64,000 nt of DNA from Acidisarcina polymorpha (lineage in GTDB: Bacteria > Acidobacteriota > Terriglobia > Terriglobales > Acidobacteriaceae): NCBI RefSeq assembly GCF_003330725.1, contig NZ_CP030840.1, forward strand, positions 434,001-498,000. The letters run 5' to 3'. Shown one piece after another: positions 26,007 to 33,581 of this stretch. The notes beneath the pieces are model-generated. The model did not search any database. It was not told the origin of the DNA and was given only the letters and a program-made list of their open reading frames with translations. A program made the translations under genes and the position numbers. The first letter of the stretch is position 1. The number at the start of each line of letters is the position of its first letter.

Positions 26007-26786
26007 TTACTTTCTGGATAAGCGAGCAGCTGCAGCGCGATTTTCACCTGCTACTTCCGCTATTGATATCAGAAAACTAGCCATTTTGGGATTAAATTCG
26101 CGTCTTGCGACCTCTTTTTTCGCCAGGACGTAACTCCAGTAACCTAACGCTACACACCAGCCGACGATTCTCATCTGTTCAAGCAGGTGGTAGCGGTATT
26201 CGTCCCTACCCGTGAAGTGGTGGGTGAGCTCGACGACCAGAATAATTGCAGAATACCCGGCAAACCCAGTTGCGATTTGAAGCACATGGTTTTTCCATCC
26301 GATGCCCAGCATCTGTGAAAATCCCATAATGGAGACGAAGATCACTAAACGCAGGATTGCAAAGGTGAAATTCATCCGTAGAAAATATCTTCCCCACCGA
26401 TTCAGCGACTCCGGGCTTGAATGCGCCGTCAGTAAGATGGCGCCCAGTACCCCGATAACGACAATAAAGCCAAAAAGGATCAGGGCGGATCTCGGCAGCG
26501 ACTTTTTTACTGGACTGACGACGTTGGTTGCAACTTCGAGCAAGATTCCGAGTTGAAGCAGAAACTCCGGCACCGCGTTAGCAAAATAAATGACGAAGTA
26601 GGTTTTCTCGGAGACATGTCGGAAAGACAGCATGATCAACAGGTCCGACAACGATGAATAGAGAATGTACGCTGTAAAAAGAGGAAACGAACGGTCAAAA
26701 CGTCGACGGGCCAATATTAGAAAAAGCGCGAGTTGGCCGAGATCGCTGAACAACAAAAGAGCTACGTCGATGCTGGTTAGATCCAT
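26007..26786 (-). CDS. polytopic membrane protein (about seven helices), unknown function
   Basis: 259 residues with about seven hydrophobic segments, the first at residues 5-27 and the last near 215-233, and a soluble tail of about 25 residues. No transporter, kinase or protease motif recognised. Co-oriented with the protein at 25469, whose start it almost abuts, and with the tandem-repeat secreted protein upstream (27111). The three could form a unit. Confidence 0.65.
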   Translation of the reverse strand: MDLTSIDVALLLFSDLGQLALFLILARRRFDRSFPLFTAYILYSSLSDLLIMLSFRHVSEKTYFVIYFANAVPEFLLQLGILLEVATNVVSPVKKSLPRSALILFGFIVVIGVLGAILLTAHSSPESLNRWGRYFLRMNFTFAILRLVIFVSIMGFSQMLGIGWKNHVLQIATGFAGYSAIILVVELTHHFTGRDEYRYHLLEQMRIVGWCVALGYWSYVLAKKEVARREFNPKMASFLISIAEVAGENRAAAARLSRK

Positions 26787-26898
26787 TCATTGCTCCAGCC
26801 GAAGCTGTGGGGGTGGCGTGGTAACCCCTCCCAGCGAACAGAATACACGGCTTATCTAATTGGAACGCCGCTCCAAACCCGACCCGTCTACTGGAAGA

Positions 26899-27145
26899 TT
26901 ACGCTTGTAACGGCAGGCCCGTTCCCCCAATCACACCGATGCTACGCGTTGGAACCTTCGGCGCTGGGAGGCCAGGGCCGGCTACTTCGATCACACCGAC
27001 GCTGCGTGTCGGAACCTTCGGAGCAGGCAGGCCAGGGCCCGTTCCCCCAATCACACCGATGCTACGCGTTGGAACCTTCGGCGCTGGGAGGCCAGGGCCG
27101 GCTACTTCGATCACACCGACGCTGCGTGTCGGAACCTTCGGAGCA
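26899..27145 (-). pseudogene. out-of-frame remnant of the tandem-repeat protein (3 complete units)
   Basis: In the minus-strand frame ending with TAA at 26899-26901, three full repeat units and the tail GGTGLPLQA are readable, together with a fourth, partial APKVPTRS unit at about 27112-27145. This is in another frame from the upstream protein. It looks like the ancestral C-terminus of the repeat protein, displaced by an insertion at the 27145/27146 junction. It has no start codon or ribosome site of its own. Confidence 0.5.
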
Positions 27146-27575
27146 ACGGCAGGCCCGTTCCCCCAATCACACCGATGCTACGCGTTGGAACCTTCGGCGC
27201 TGGGAGGCCAGGGCCGGCTACTTCGATCACACCGACGCTGCGTGTTGGAACCTTCGGAGCGGGCAGGCCAGGGCCGGCTACTTCCACACCCATGCTGCGC
27301 GTCGGAACCTTCGGGGCAGGCAGGCCAGGGCCAGCGACTTCGATCACGCCCATGCTACGCGTCGGCACCTTTGGCGCGGGAAGGCCGGGGCCAGCTATTT
27401 CGATCACACTCATGCTGCGCGTTGGAACCTTCGGCGCGGGCAAACCAGGGCCGGCTACTTCCACACCGATGCTACGCGTCGGAACCTTCGGCGCTGGAAG
27501 GCCAGGGCCGGCTACTTCGATCACACCCATGCTGCGTGTCGGCACCTTGGGAGCAGGCAGGCCGGGGCCGGCTAT
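26916..27575. repeat. tandem array of about eleven 57-60-bp units
   Basis: About eleven copies of a 57-60-bp unit encoding APKVPTRS on the minus strand. The segments 26916-27025 and 27036-27145 are identical (110 bp, 120-bp offset). The first 101 bp (26909-27009) recur exactly at 27145-27245, an offset of 236 bp, which is not a multiple of three. Three unit lengths lack one codon. Units are contiguous with no unique spacers. Confidence 0.95.
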
Positions 27576-27689
27576 CTGGGGTATAGGCCGGGGAGTAAAG
27601 TGCGTCTCAGAAGCATCCTTAGGAGAGTTAAACAGCAGAAACGCGCTGACTACGGCAAAAACGCTCGAGCGAACAGTCTTGATCGGCAT
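27111..27689 (-). CDS. secreted tandem-repeat protein, unknown function
   Basis: 192 residues from ATG 27689, preceded by GAGGAG at 7 bp spacing, the strongest ribosome site in this region. A probable signal peptide (IKTVRSSVFAVVSAFLLF, residues 3-20) is followed by seven in-frame units of about 20 residues with the core GPGLPAPKVPTRS. Residues after the core vary between MGV, IGV, VGV and MSV. Pro, Gly and Arg are rich and there is no Cys. The frame then shifts out of repeat register and ends at TGA 27111 with the tail LLRRFRHAASV. Each unit ends in a basic P-T-R, a pattern that could be cut by a trypsin-like protease, though this is speculation. Not a family I can name. Confidence 0.72.
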   Translation of the reverse strand: MPIKTVRSSVFAVVSAFLLFNSPKDASETHFTPRPIPQIAGPGLPAPKVPTRSMGVIEVAGPGLPAPKVPTRSIGVEVAGPGLPAPKVPTRSMSVIEIAGPGLPAPKVPTRSMGVIEVAGPGLPAPKVPTRSMGVEVAGPGLPAPKVPTRSVGVIEVAGPGLPAPKVPTRSIGVIGGTGLPLLRRFRHAASV

Positions 27690-28144
27690 GGGAATCTCCT
27701 CAGGTGATATTGTTGAACTTAGTGGCAAATAGGGATGGTTGCAGCGATGTTACCTGACTAATTAGGGAACCGACGCCTTAGGGAACCGACGCCGGTCTAG
27801 CGCATACGTCGGGCAGTGCCGGCAGCCAAGCAGCAGGAAAGTGGAATCGCTATAGCCGAGAGAGGCCGCAACGCCTTCGTTTTTCAGGGATCGTGGCCAA
27901 GGTGGCACGGATCTTCAGTCGTTAATGGTAATCTCGTGTTATCAACATGCATGACTCTAGTACTTCTGACAAGAGCCAAATAGACCAATCTTGTAATACT
28001 GTATTCCGACTTATATCTACGAAAATTACACATTTCCTCTAACCGGTCTATCCTGGTACTTTGAATTTTCTCTTTATGGAACTTCTCGCGCTGCTCCATA
28101 AGGGATATCCGTGGGGCGCCCGCTTGAGGTAATCGGAAAACCTC
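27690..28144. other. 455-bp divergent intergenic region
   Basis: Lies between the repeat protein and the ATP-grasp-like gene. It is AT-richer than average around 27955-28070 and probably holds promoters for both. It contains a perfect 16-bp direct repeat, listed separately. Confidence 0.4.
27762..27793. repeat. 16-bp perfect tandem repeat
   Basis: TTAGGGAACCGACGCC occurs twice back to back at 27762-27777 and 27778-27793, upstream of the repeat-protein promoter side. Possible regulator site or slippage product. Confidence 0.75.
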
Positions 28145-29380
28145 GTGATCCGGAAATTCCGCCAGGATTTCAATCGTCAATATCGACCCGAACTCTACTC
28201 CAACCTCTTGGCCTCGTTGGAAAGAGCAACTGGTGGGCCAATCGAGTTTCGCGTGGCCGAAAGTCCCTGTTTTTTTTCGATGGAATTGATGGAACACATC
28301 GCTGCGATCGGCAGTGAACTCACCCGCAGGCTGGTGGATGATCCTGATTATCTCTGGCGCTCCCGAGCTGCCATTCCAGACGCTTACCGGATGCCGGAGC
28401 AGTCGGAGCATCCGCACTTTATGACTGCGGATTTTGGCCTGGTGCGCACCCCTCAGGGGGAACTCGAACCGAGGCTCGTCGAACTCCAGGCATTTCCCTC
28501 CATCTTTGCCTATCAATGCCTTCTGGCCGAGGCCTATCGCGAAACCTATGCACTCGATGACGGCCTCGATCCGTTCTTGGGCGGCCACACGGAAAACAGC
28601 TTCTGGAGGCTTTTTTCTCGTGTCATTCTTGGCGACCATGATCCTGAAAACGTCGTCCTCAGCGAGGTGGATCCGCTCCACCAAAAGACGCTGCCTGATT
28701 TTCGGCTCACAGCCGACCGTCTCGGCATTTCCATCGTTGATATTTCGGAACTGGTGAAAATCGAGCAGGCTGGAGGGCCGCCGAAACTTTTCCGCCGCGA
28801 TGGGCATCGCCTGGTGCCCGTGCATCGGATTTATAATCGGGCGATCGTCGATGAACTCGTTCGAAGGAACATTCAACTCCCGTTCGACTATCGCGAGCCA
28901 ATCGACGTGGAGTGGGCGGGCCATCCGAACTGGTACTTTCATATCAGCAAATTCTCGCTCCCTTTTCTCCACCATCCCGCGGTTCCTCCTGCCGTCTTTC
29001 TCAATGAATGGCTCGAAGGTAGGGAGCGGGATCGTCTACCCGCCGATCGCGATCTCTTGATCTTGAAACCGCTCTTCTCCTTTGCTGGAAAAGGAATCCA
29101 GTTCGCCCCTTCGGACGAAGATCTGCTCAGCATTCCTGAGCCGGAACGCGGGGGGTACCTACTCCAGGAGAGGGTCCAGTTTGAGCCAGTCATCGACACC
29201 CCTTTCGGCATGACTCAAGCCGAAATCCGAATTCTTTACCTATGGCCCGATGGGGGAGACTTGGATCCGGTTCTATCGTTGATTCGGCTCGGCCGCGGCA
29301 AGATGATGGGCGTAGACCATAACCGGGATCAACAATGGGTCGGAGGATCAGCCGCCTTTTGTCCGCCGCGTGCATCCTGA
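28145..29380 (+). CDS. ATP-grasp-like protein of unknown function
   Basis: 411 residues. The C-terminal half has ATP-grasp-like features: DLLILKPLFSFAGKGIQF (lysine and glycine-rich loop), GGYLLQERVQFEPVID, and FGMTQAEIRILYLW near the end. EVDPLHQKTLPDF, earlier, is acidic and unusual. No signal peptide. It begins with GTG at 28145; an in-frame stop at 28130 rules out an upstream start, and GGAAAA is the only ribosome-site candidate. The substrate is unknown and the fold assignment is tentative. The opposite-strand frame here (27884-28975) is a shadow. Confidence 0.62.
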   Translation: MIRKFRQDFNRQYRPELYSNLLASLERATGGPIEFRVAESPCFFSMELMEHIAAIGSELTRRLVDDPDYLWRSRAAIPDAYRMPEQSEHPHFMTADFGLVRTPQGELEPRLVELQAFPSIFAYQCLLAEAYRETYALDDGLDPFLGGHTENSFWRLFSRVILGDHDPENVVLSEVDPLHQKTLPDFRLTADRLGISIVDISELVKIEQAGGPPKLFRRDGHRLVPVHRIYNRAIVDELVRRNIQLPFDYREPIDVEWAGHPNWYFHISKFSLPFLHHPAVPPAVFLNEWLEGRERDRLPADRDLLILKPLFSFAGKGIQFAPSDEDLLSIPEPERGGYLLQERVQFEPVIDTPFGMTQAEIRILYLWPDGGDLDPVLSLIRLGRGKMMGVDHNRDQQWVGGSAAFCPPRAS

Positions 29381-29609
29381 CGACGCAAACAGTAGCAACC
29401 CTACTCAGCTAAGTCTTTGGGAATTTCTCCGCAGGAGGTACGGCTCGAACACCAGACAGCAGTTATACGGAAAGTGTCTCTCAGGCTTCTACAAACCTGA
29501 TGGGTGGATGCAGATTGCTTTCCCAATGATAGCCGAATCAATTAATTTTGGTGGCCTTGGTCCACTACATGTAAACTTAGGTAACTCGTGATCAACGAGA
29601 AAGACAGTT
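29381..29609. other. intergenic, no supported gene
   Basis: A 73-residue frame (29370-29591) starting with GTG overlaps the end of the ATP-grasp-like gene but has no ribosome site or recognisable pattern. Nothing else seen. Confidence 0.45.
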
Positions 29610-29993
29610 ATGGTAGTAGAAGAGGTCACTTGCTGGATGCTCACCAAAATGGGACCAGAGATAGAACTCGTATCCCTTCCGGAAAATCCAGGAGCGGTGG
29701 AAGTGCGTTGTGCGGTGCGATTTCCCTTGTGTCTGCCGATCCAGGTAATTACCGCCAAAGGGGCTTACGACGCAATCACCGAAAATATCTCAGCCAGTGG
29801 TGTGTTGTTTCAGTCACGCGAAGATCTAGGCGTCGATAGCCGAGTAGAGTTTCTCCTCAAAATGCCTGCCAGCGTGATTGGCGCCGAAGATGACGTGACC
29901 CTTCACTGTGTTGGTAGAGTCGTACGTTCTTATTTGGAACAAGAGCACTATCATGCCGCTGCTGTAATTGACGATTACCGTTTTAGCCACTAA
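29610..29993 (+). CDS. PilZ-domain protein
   Basis: 127 residues with a PilZ-type beta-barrel: RCAVRFPLCLPIQVITAKGAYDAITENISASGVLFQSRE and VEFLLKMP. The [ND]xSxxG motif that contacts cyclic-di-GMP is present as NISASG. The RxxxR element lies before it, with R33 and R37 in RCAVR as the best candidates, so cyclic-di-GMP binding is plausible but unproven. ATG at 29610 is used; an ATG at 29649 is an alternative. The next gene, a LuxR-type regulator, starts 17 bp downstream. Confidence 0.78.
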   Translation: MVVEEVTCWMLTKMGPEIELVSLPENPGAVEVRCAVRFPLCLPIQVITAKGAYDAITENISASGVLFQSREDLGVDSRVEFLLKMPASVIGAEDDVTLHCVGRVVRSYLEQEHYHAAAVIDDYRFSH

Positions 29994-30010
29994 CGCTGTC
30001 TGGCGAGTTT

Positions 30011-30778
30011 ATGGTAACGACCAATACCGAATTCTTCGAGGAGATTCCATCGGAGGACGGCCTTGCGGCTGCCACCCAGAGTCTTCCATTGATCCGTGTC
30101 ATTCTCGCCGACTCTCAGGCGATCTACCGCGTCGGCATCCGCAAGATCTTCGCGTTAGAGGACGATATTCGCGTCGTCGCTCAGGTGGATACGCTCGAGA
30201 GCCTTCATGCCGCAGTCCAGAGATTTCCTTCGGATATTGTGCTGCTCGAAGGCAGCCTCCTAACAGGCAAGACCGATGCCATTCCGGACCTCATGCGGCT
30301 CGCTCCGCAAGCGAAGGTCATCGTTCAGGCCCTGGCGGCGGATGAATCGAATACAGTCGAGTTATACCGGCGAGGGGTGCGAGGCATCATTCCCCGCTCC
30401 ATTTCTCCCGACCTGCTGGTGAAATGTGTTCGCAAGATCGCCCAGGGCGAGACCTGGATCGACAACCAGTCGGTCAATTGGGTGATCGAGGCGTACCGCT
30501 CCAATGCCGCCGCAATTACCAATCCTCGCACTCAGCCCCGGCTCTCTCCGAAGGAACTCTCGATCATCCATTGCATCACGGAAGGAAAGAGAAACAAGGA
30601 GATTGCTTTTCAGATTGGAACCACCGAACAGGTCATCAAGAATTATTTACGCAAGATCTACGACAAGCTCGGAGTCTCCGATCGACTCGAACTCGCGCTC
30701 TACTGTCTCCATCATCACTTGATACCAGATGGCGCCTCTTCGGCAGCGAAGCCGGCCGACAAGCTGGGAAAGATCTAA
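30011..30778 (+). CDS. LuxR-type response regulator with a degenerate receiver
   Basis: 255 residues. The N-terminal receiver-like domain keeps one acid (D34 in ILADSQ), but the phosphoacceptor aspartate is replaced by E80 (DIVLLEGSLL) and the conserved Lys appears as R129 (GIIPRS). A C-terminal NarL/LuxR helix-turn-helix spans about 177-237 (LSPKELSIIHCITEGKRNKEIAFQIGTTEQVIKNYLRKIYDKLGV). Loss of Asp, and of the Lys that closes the pocket, suggests phosphorylation-independent action, with Glu mimicking the phosphorylated state. No kinase gene is adjacent. It follows the PilZ gene closely. Confidence 0.87.
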   Translation: MVTTNTEFFEEIPSEDGLAAATQSLPLIRVILADSQAIYRVGIRKIFALEDDIRVVAQVDTLESLHAAVQRFPSDIVLLEGSLLTGKTDAIPDLMRLAPQAKVIVQALAADESNTVELYRRGVRGIIPRSISPDLLVKCVRKIAQGETWIDNQSVNWVIEAYRSNAAAITNPRTQPRLSPKELSIIHCITEGKRNKEIAFQIGTTEQVIKNYLRKIYDKLGVSDRLELALYCLHHHLIPDGASSAAKPADKLGKI

Positions 30779-30824
30779 CCGGTCACGCCGTAAGGCGCTG
30801 TATGGTTTGTCCCGCTCTGAATAT

Positions 30825-31298
30825 CTAAGCCGCGATCCCTTGTCGAATCTCTTCCAGCAGTTCTATCAAGCACCGAAGTTTTTCTTCTGTCATGTGGCCC
30901 AGCATCGACTTTGCCGAGGCATCGACGACCGGATCCAATTGGGCCAGGACCTCCAGACCGGCCGAAGTAATTCGCGAGTAGACCACCCGCCGGTCCCGGT
31001 CATTGCGATGGCGCTCGATAAGCGCTTCGCGCTCCAGGCGCTCGAGCAAACGGGTGATATCCGGATCGCGGCTGACCATCCGTTCTCCAATCTCACTACA
31101 TCGAAGACCCGGCTCGCCGGCGCCTCGTAAGATTCTCAACACGTTGTACTGCGGCGCAGTCAACCCGCGCGGCTTAAGAATTTGCTGGATCAGGTGCAGC
31201 ATAAGGCCGGAGGTCCGGTGGATGTTTAGGATCGTCTCTTGTTCCAGACCAGAAAACGGCTTGTTCTGCTTAATTTCTTCCTGGAGTCTGGCTCCCAT
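30825..31298 (-). CDS. MarR-family transcriptional regulator
   Basis: 157 residues, winged helix of MarR type. A long N-terminal dimerisation helix is followed by LTAPQYNVLRILRGAGEPGLRCSEIGERMVSRDPDITRLLERLEREALIERHRNDRDRRVVYSRITSAGLEVL. The wing basic residues (RNDRDRRVVYSRIT) are intact. No redox-sensing cysteine of the OhrR type is obvious. It lies downstream of yceI on the same strand (94-bp gap), so the pair may be co-regulated. Ligand unknown. Confidence 0.9.
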   Translation of the reverse strand: MGARLQEEIKQNKPFSGLEQETILNIHRTSGLMLHLIQQILKPRGLTAPQYNVLRILRGAGEPGLRCSEIGERMVSRDPDITRLLERLEREALIERHRNDRDRRVVYSRITSAGLEVLAQLDPVVDASAKSMLGHMTEEKLRCLIELLEEIRQGIAA

Positions 31299-31392
31299 CC
31301 TCTACCCTCGATTGAATCGCCCTACGGAGCAGGCAGAACCCGCTCCGGCGATCTCATACGGCACGCTTTTGATTCAGATTGGAACGTGTTGG

Positions 31393-32001
31393 TTATTGCT
31401 TGACGATCTCGACGTCCAGTTCGACTTTGATGTCGTCGCCAACTACGGAGTCCCCTGACTTCAGGCTGCCGCTCCAAATGAGTCCGAAGTCCTGGCGGTG
31501 AATCGACGTAGTCGCTGAGAATGCAATGCGTGTCTTGCCCTGAGGATCAACCTGTTCTTTGCTTGGCCCGTCGAGGTCAAGAGTGACGCTTTTGGTGACG
31601 CCATGCATGGTCAAATCGCCAATCAATTGCTTCTTGCCGCCGTCATCGGTCAGTTTCTTGCTCACGAAGTTCATCGTCGGGTATTTGGCTGCGTCGAAGA
31701 AGTCGGGACTCTTCAGATGATCATCACGCTTCGAGTTGCCGGTGTCGACGGTGGTCACGTCGATGGTCGCATTGACGCTGGATTTGCCCGGGTCTTTTTC
31801 ATCAAGGTTGACCGTGCCCGTCACTCCGCCGAATCGACCGTGGACGTTGGAAATTCCCATATGCTTGACGGTGAAATCCGCTTCGCTGTGAGCGGGATCG
31901 ATCTTCCAGGTCGAGGTTTGTGCCTGCGCGATAGCGGTTCCCGCTACCATCCCAACGATAACTAAAAACTTCGATAAACCAGCCTTACTGAAAACCTTCA
32001 T
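31393..32001 (-). CDS. YceI-family periplasmic protein
   Basis: 202 residues. Signal peptide 1 to about 25 (FLVIVGMVAGTAIAQAQ), then the lipocalin-like YceI barrel: TWKIDPAHSEADFTVKHMGISNVHGRFGGVTGTVNLDEKDPGKSS, GDLTMHGVTKSVTLDL and FGLIWSGSLKSGDSVVGDDIKVELDVEIVKQ. Known members bind isoprenoid (polyprenyl) lipids. It is divergent to the MFS transporter and upstream of a MarR regulator on the same strand. Confidence 0.92.
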   Translation of the reverse strand: MKVFSKAGLSKFLVIVGMVAGTAIAQAQTSTWKIDPAHSEADFTVKHMGISNVHGRFGGVTGTVNLDEKDPGKSSVNATIDVTTVDTGNSKRDDHLKSPDFFDAAKYPTMNFVSKKLTDDGGKKQLIGDLTMHGVTKSVTLDLDGPSKEQVDPQGKTRIAFSATTSIHRQDFGLIWSGSLKSGDSVVGDDIKVELDVEIVKQ

Positions 32002-32157
32002 CGTTCCAGCCTCCCGCCCCTTGTCTGGTAAGCAACAGGGTGCTTCCTAAAGATGAACCACAGAGATAATCGTTGCAACAATTATTTGCATATTCGCGCG
32101 ATATTCCTGGTCCTGTGCGTCTCTGGTATGCTTCGACGCATCCCATAGCAATCTTTC

Positions 32158-33387
32158 ATGAAATGGCATAACTACTTTCGCTCCATCAGCAGCGCCCAGC
32201 GCCACGCCTTCTTCGCCTGCTTGCTCGGTTGGACGATGGATGCGTTCGACTTCTTCATCCTGGTCTTTTGCGTTTCCGCGATCGCCAGGGACTTTCATGC
32301 CCGTGTGCCGGCGGTCACCCAGGCAATTTTTCTCACTTTAGCGTTTCGTCCAGTTGGCGCTTTGCTCTTCGGTGCGCTTGCGGACCGCTATGGGCGGCGT
32401 CCTGCCTTGATGATCAACATCGGCTGCTTCTCGGTTCTGGAACTGGCCTGCGCCTTTGCTCCGTCTCTCCATGTTTTGCTCATTCTGCGAGCGCTGTTTG
32501 GGGTCGCCATGGGCGGCGAATGGGGAGTAGGAGCGGCCCTCGCCTTGGAGAGTCTGCCGAAGGAGAGCCGCGGTTTCTTCTCCGGTCTGTTGCAGGAGGG
32601 ATATGCTTTGGGCTATCTTCTCGCTGCTCTCGCCTACACTTTGCTCTTCCACTTCATCGGATGGCGCGGCATGTTCATCGTAGGGGCGGCGCCGGCCGTG
32701 CTGGTCGCCTATATCGGCTTGAAGGTGGAAGAATCCCCGGTCTGGGTGGAAGGACGGATTCGACAGGCCGCCGCCACGGTTCGGCCCACCTTCGGCGCCA
32801 ACCTCCGGCGTTACGGGCTCACGTTCCTGTTTCTCATTTTGCTGATGACCGGCTTCAATGGCTTCTCCCATGGAACTCAGGACTTGTACCCCACTTTCCT
32901 GGAGCATGACCATCTGCTCTCACCGGCCGCAACCGGCAGCATCGCCATCGTCTACACCATAGGCATGATCCTTGGCGGGATTACGGTCGGCACACTTTCA
33001 GAGCGGTTTGGCCGCAAACCTGCAATCATCGGCGCCGTTCTGCTTTCGATTCCCATCATCCCCCTGTTTGCGCTCTCCCATCCCCTGTGGCTTCTCATTC
33101 CAGGAGCATTTCTCATGCAGTTTATGGTCCAGGGAGCCTGGGGAGTGATCCCTGCCTACCTGAGTGAACTCTCACCCGAACCCGTGCGCGCCACCTTTCC
33201 AGGCCTGGCCTACCAATTGGGCAACTTGATCACGTCGCGCAACTCGGTCTTGCAGGCTGAGGCTGCGGTTCGCTTCGGCGGATACCGAAAGGTCCTTGCC
33301 CTGACCGTGCTGATCGGCGCGGTCTATCTGGCGCTGGTTACCTCGTTCGGACGGGAATCTCGAGGGGCCGATCTGTCCGCCAGCTGA
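32158..33387 (+). CDS. MFS transporter (sugar acid / sialate / aromatic acid type)
   Basis: 409 residues with twelve helices. The first inter-helix motif, GALADRYGRRPALM, is of MFS type A, and GCFSVLELACAF and GAALALESLPKESRGFFSGLLQEGYALG are further landmarks. Closest in feel to the NanT/ShiA/aromatic acid:H+ symporter group (inference). No regulator lies next to it in the same direction, but the YceI and MarR genes lie on the other side of the divergent promoter region. Substrate unknown. Confidence 0.87.
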   Translation: MKWHNYFRSISSAQRHAFFACLLGWTMDAFDFFILVFCVSAIARDFHARVPAVTQAIFLTLAFRPVGALLFGALADRYGRRPALMINIGCFSVLELACAFAPSLHVLLILRALFGVAMGGEWGVGAALALESLPKESRGFFSGLLQEGYALGYLLAALAYTLLFHFIGWRGMFIVGAAPAVLVAYIGLKVEESPVWVEGRIRQAAATVRPTFGANLRRYGLTFLFLILLMTGFNGFSHGTQDLYPTFLEHDHLLSPAATGSIAIVYTIGMILGGITVGTLSERFGRKPAIIGAVLLSIPIIPLFALSHPLWLLIPGAFLMQFMVQGAWGVIPAYLSELSPEPVRATFPGLAYQLGNLITSRNSVLQAEAAVRFGGYRKVLALTVLIGAVYLALVTSFGRESRGADLSAS

Positions 33388-33581
33388 AATGCTTCGGAGC
33401 TTGTCGGCCGGTTCCGATACGAATGTGTCGGCTCACAGCCCCCTTCGTTCTTGCGTCCAAAGGATGGTCGAGGTGAAGTAAGGAAGATCGACGGGGCCCG
33501 CACGCCGGAGAACCTCGATGTCGCTTCCGATAAACAGTGCTACTCTGACTCCGCTGGGGACCTATTCAGGATGCTGCTGTC

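Noticed and set aside
26916-27575. CRISPR array
   Set aside because: The units are contiguous and near-identical throughout, with no unique spacers and no cas genes nearby.
26790-27732. Long plus-strand open frames through the tandem repeat array
   Set aside because: The 57-60-bp unit has no stop in several frames, so opposite frames stay open by repetition. Only the minus strand has a ribosome site and signal peptide.
27884-28975. 363-codon minus-strand frame
   Set aside because: It is antisense to the ATP-grasp-like gene, which has the more protein-like composition. No ribosome site.
29370-29591. 73-codon GTG frame overlapping the end of the ATP-grasp-like gene
   Set aside because: No ribosome site and no domain character, although a GGAGG-like string lies inside it without a start codon at the right distance.
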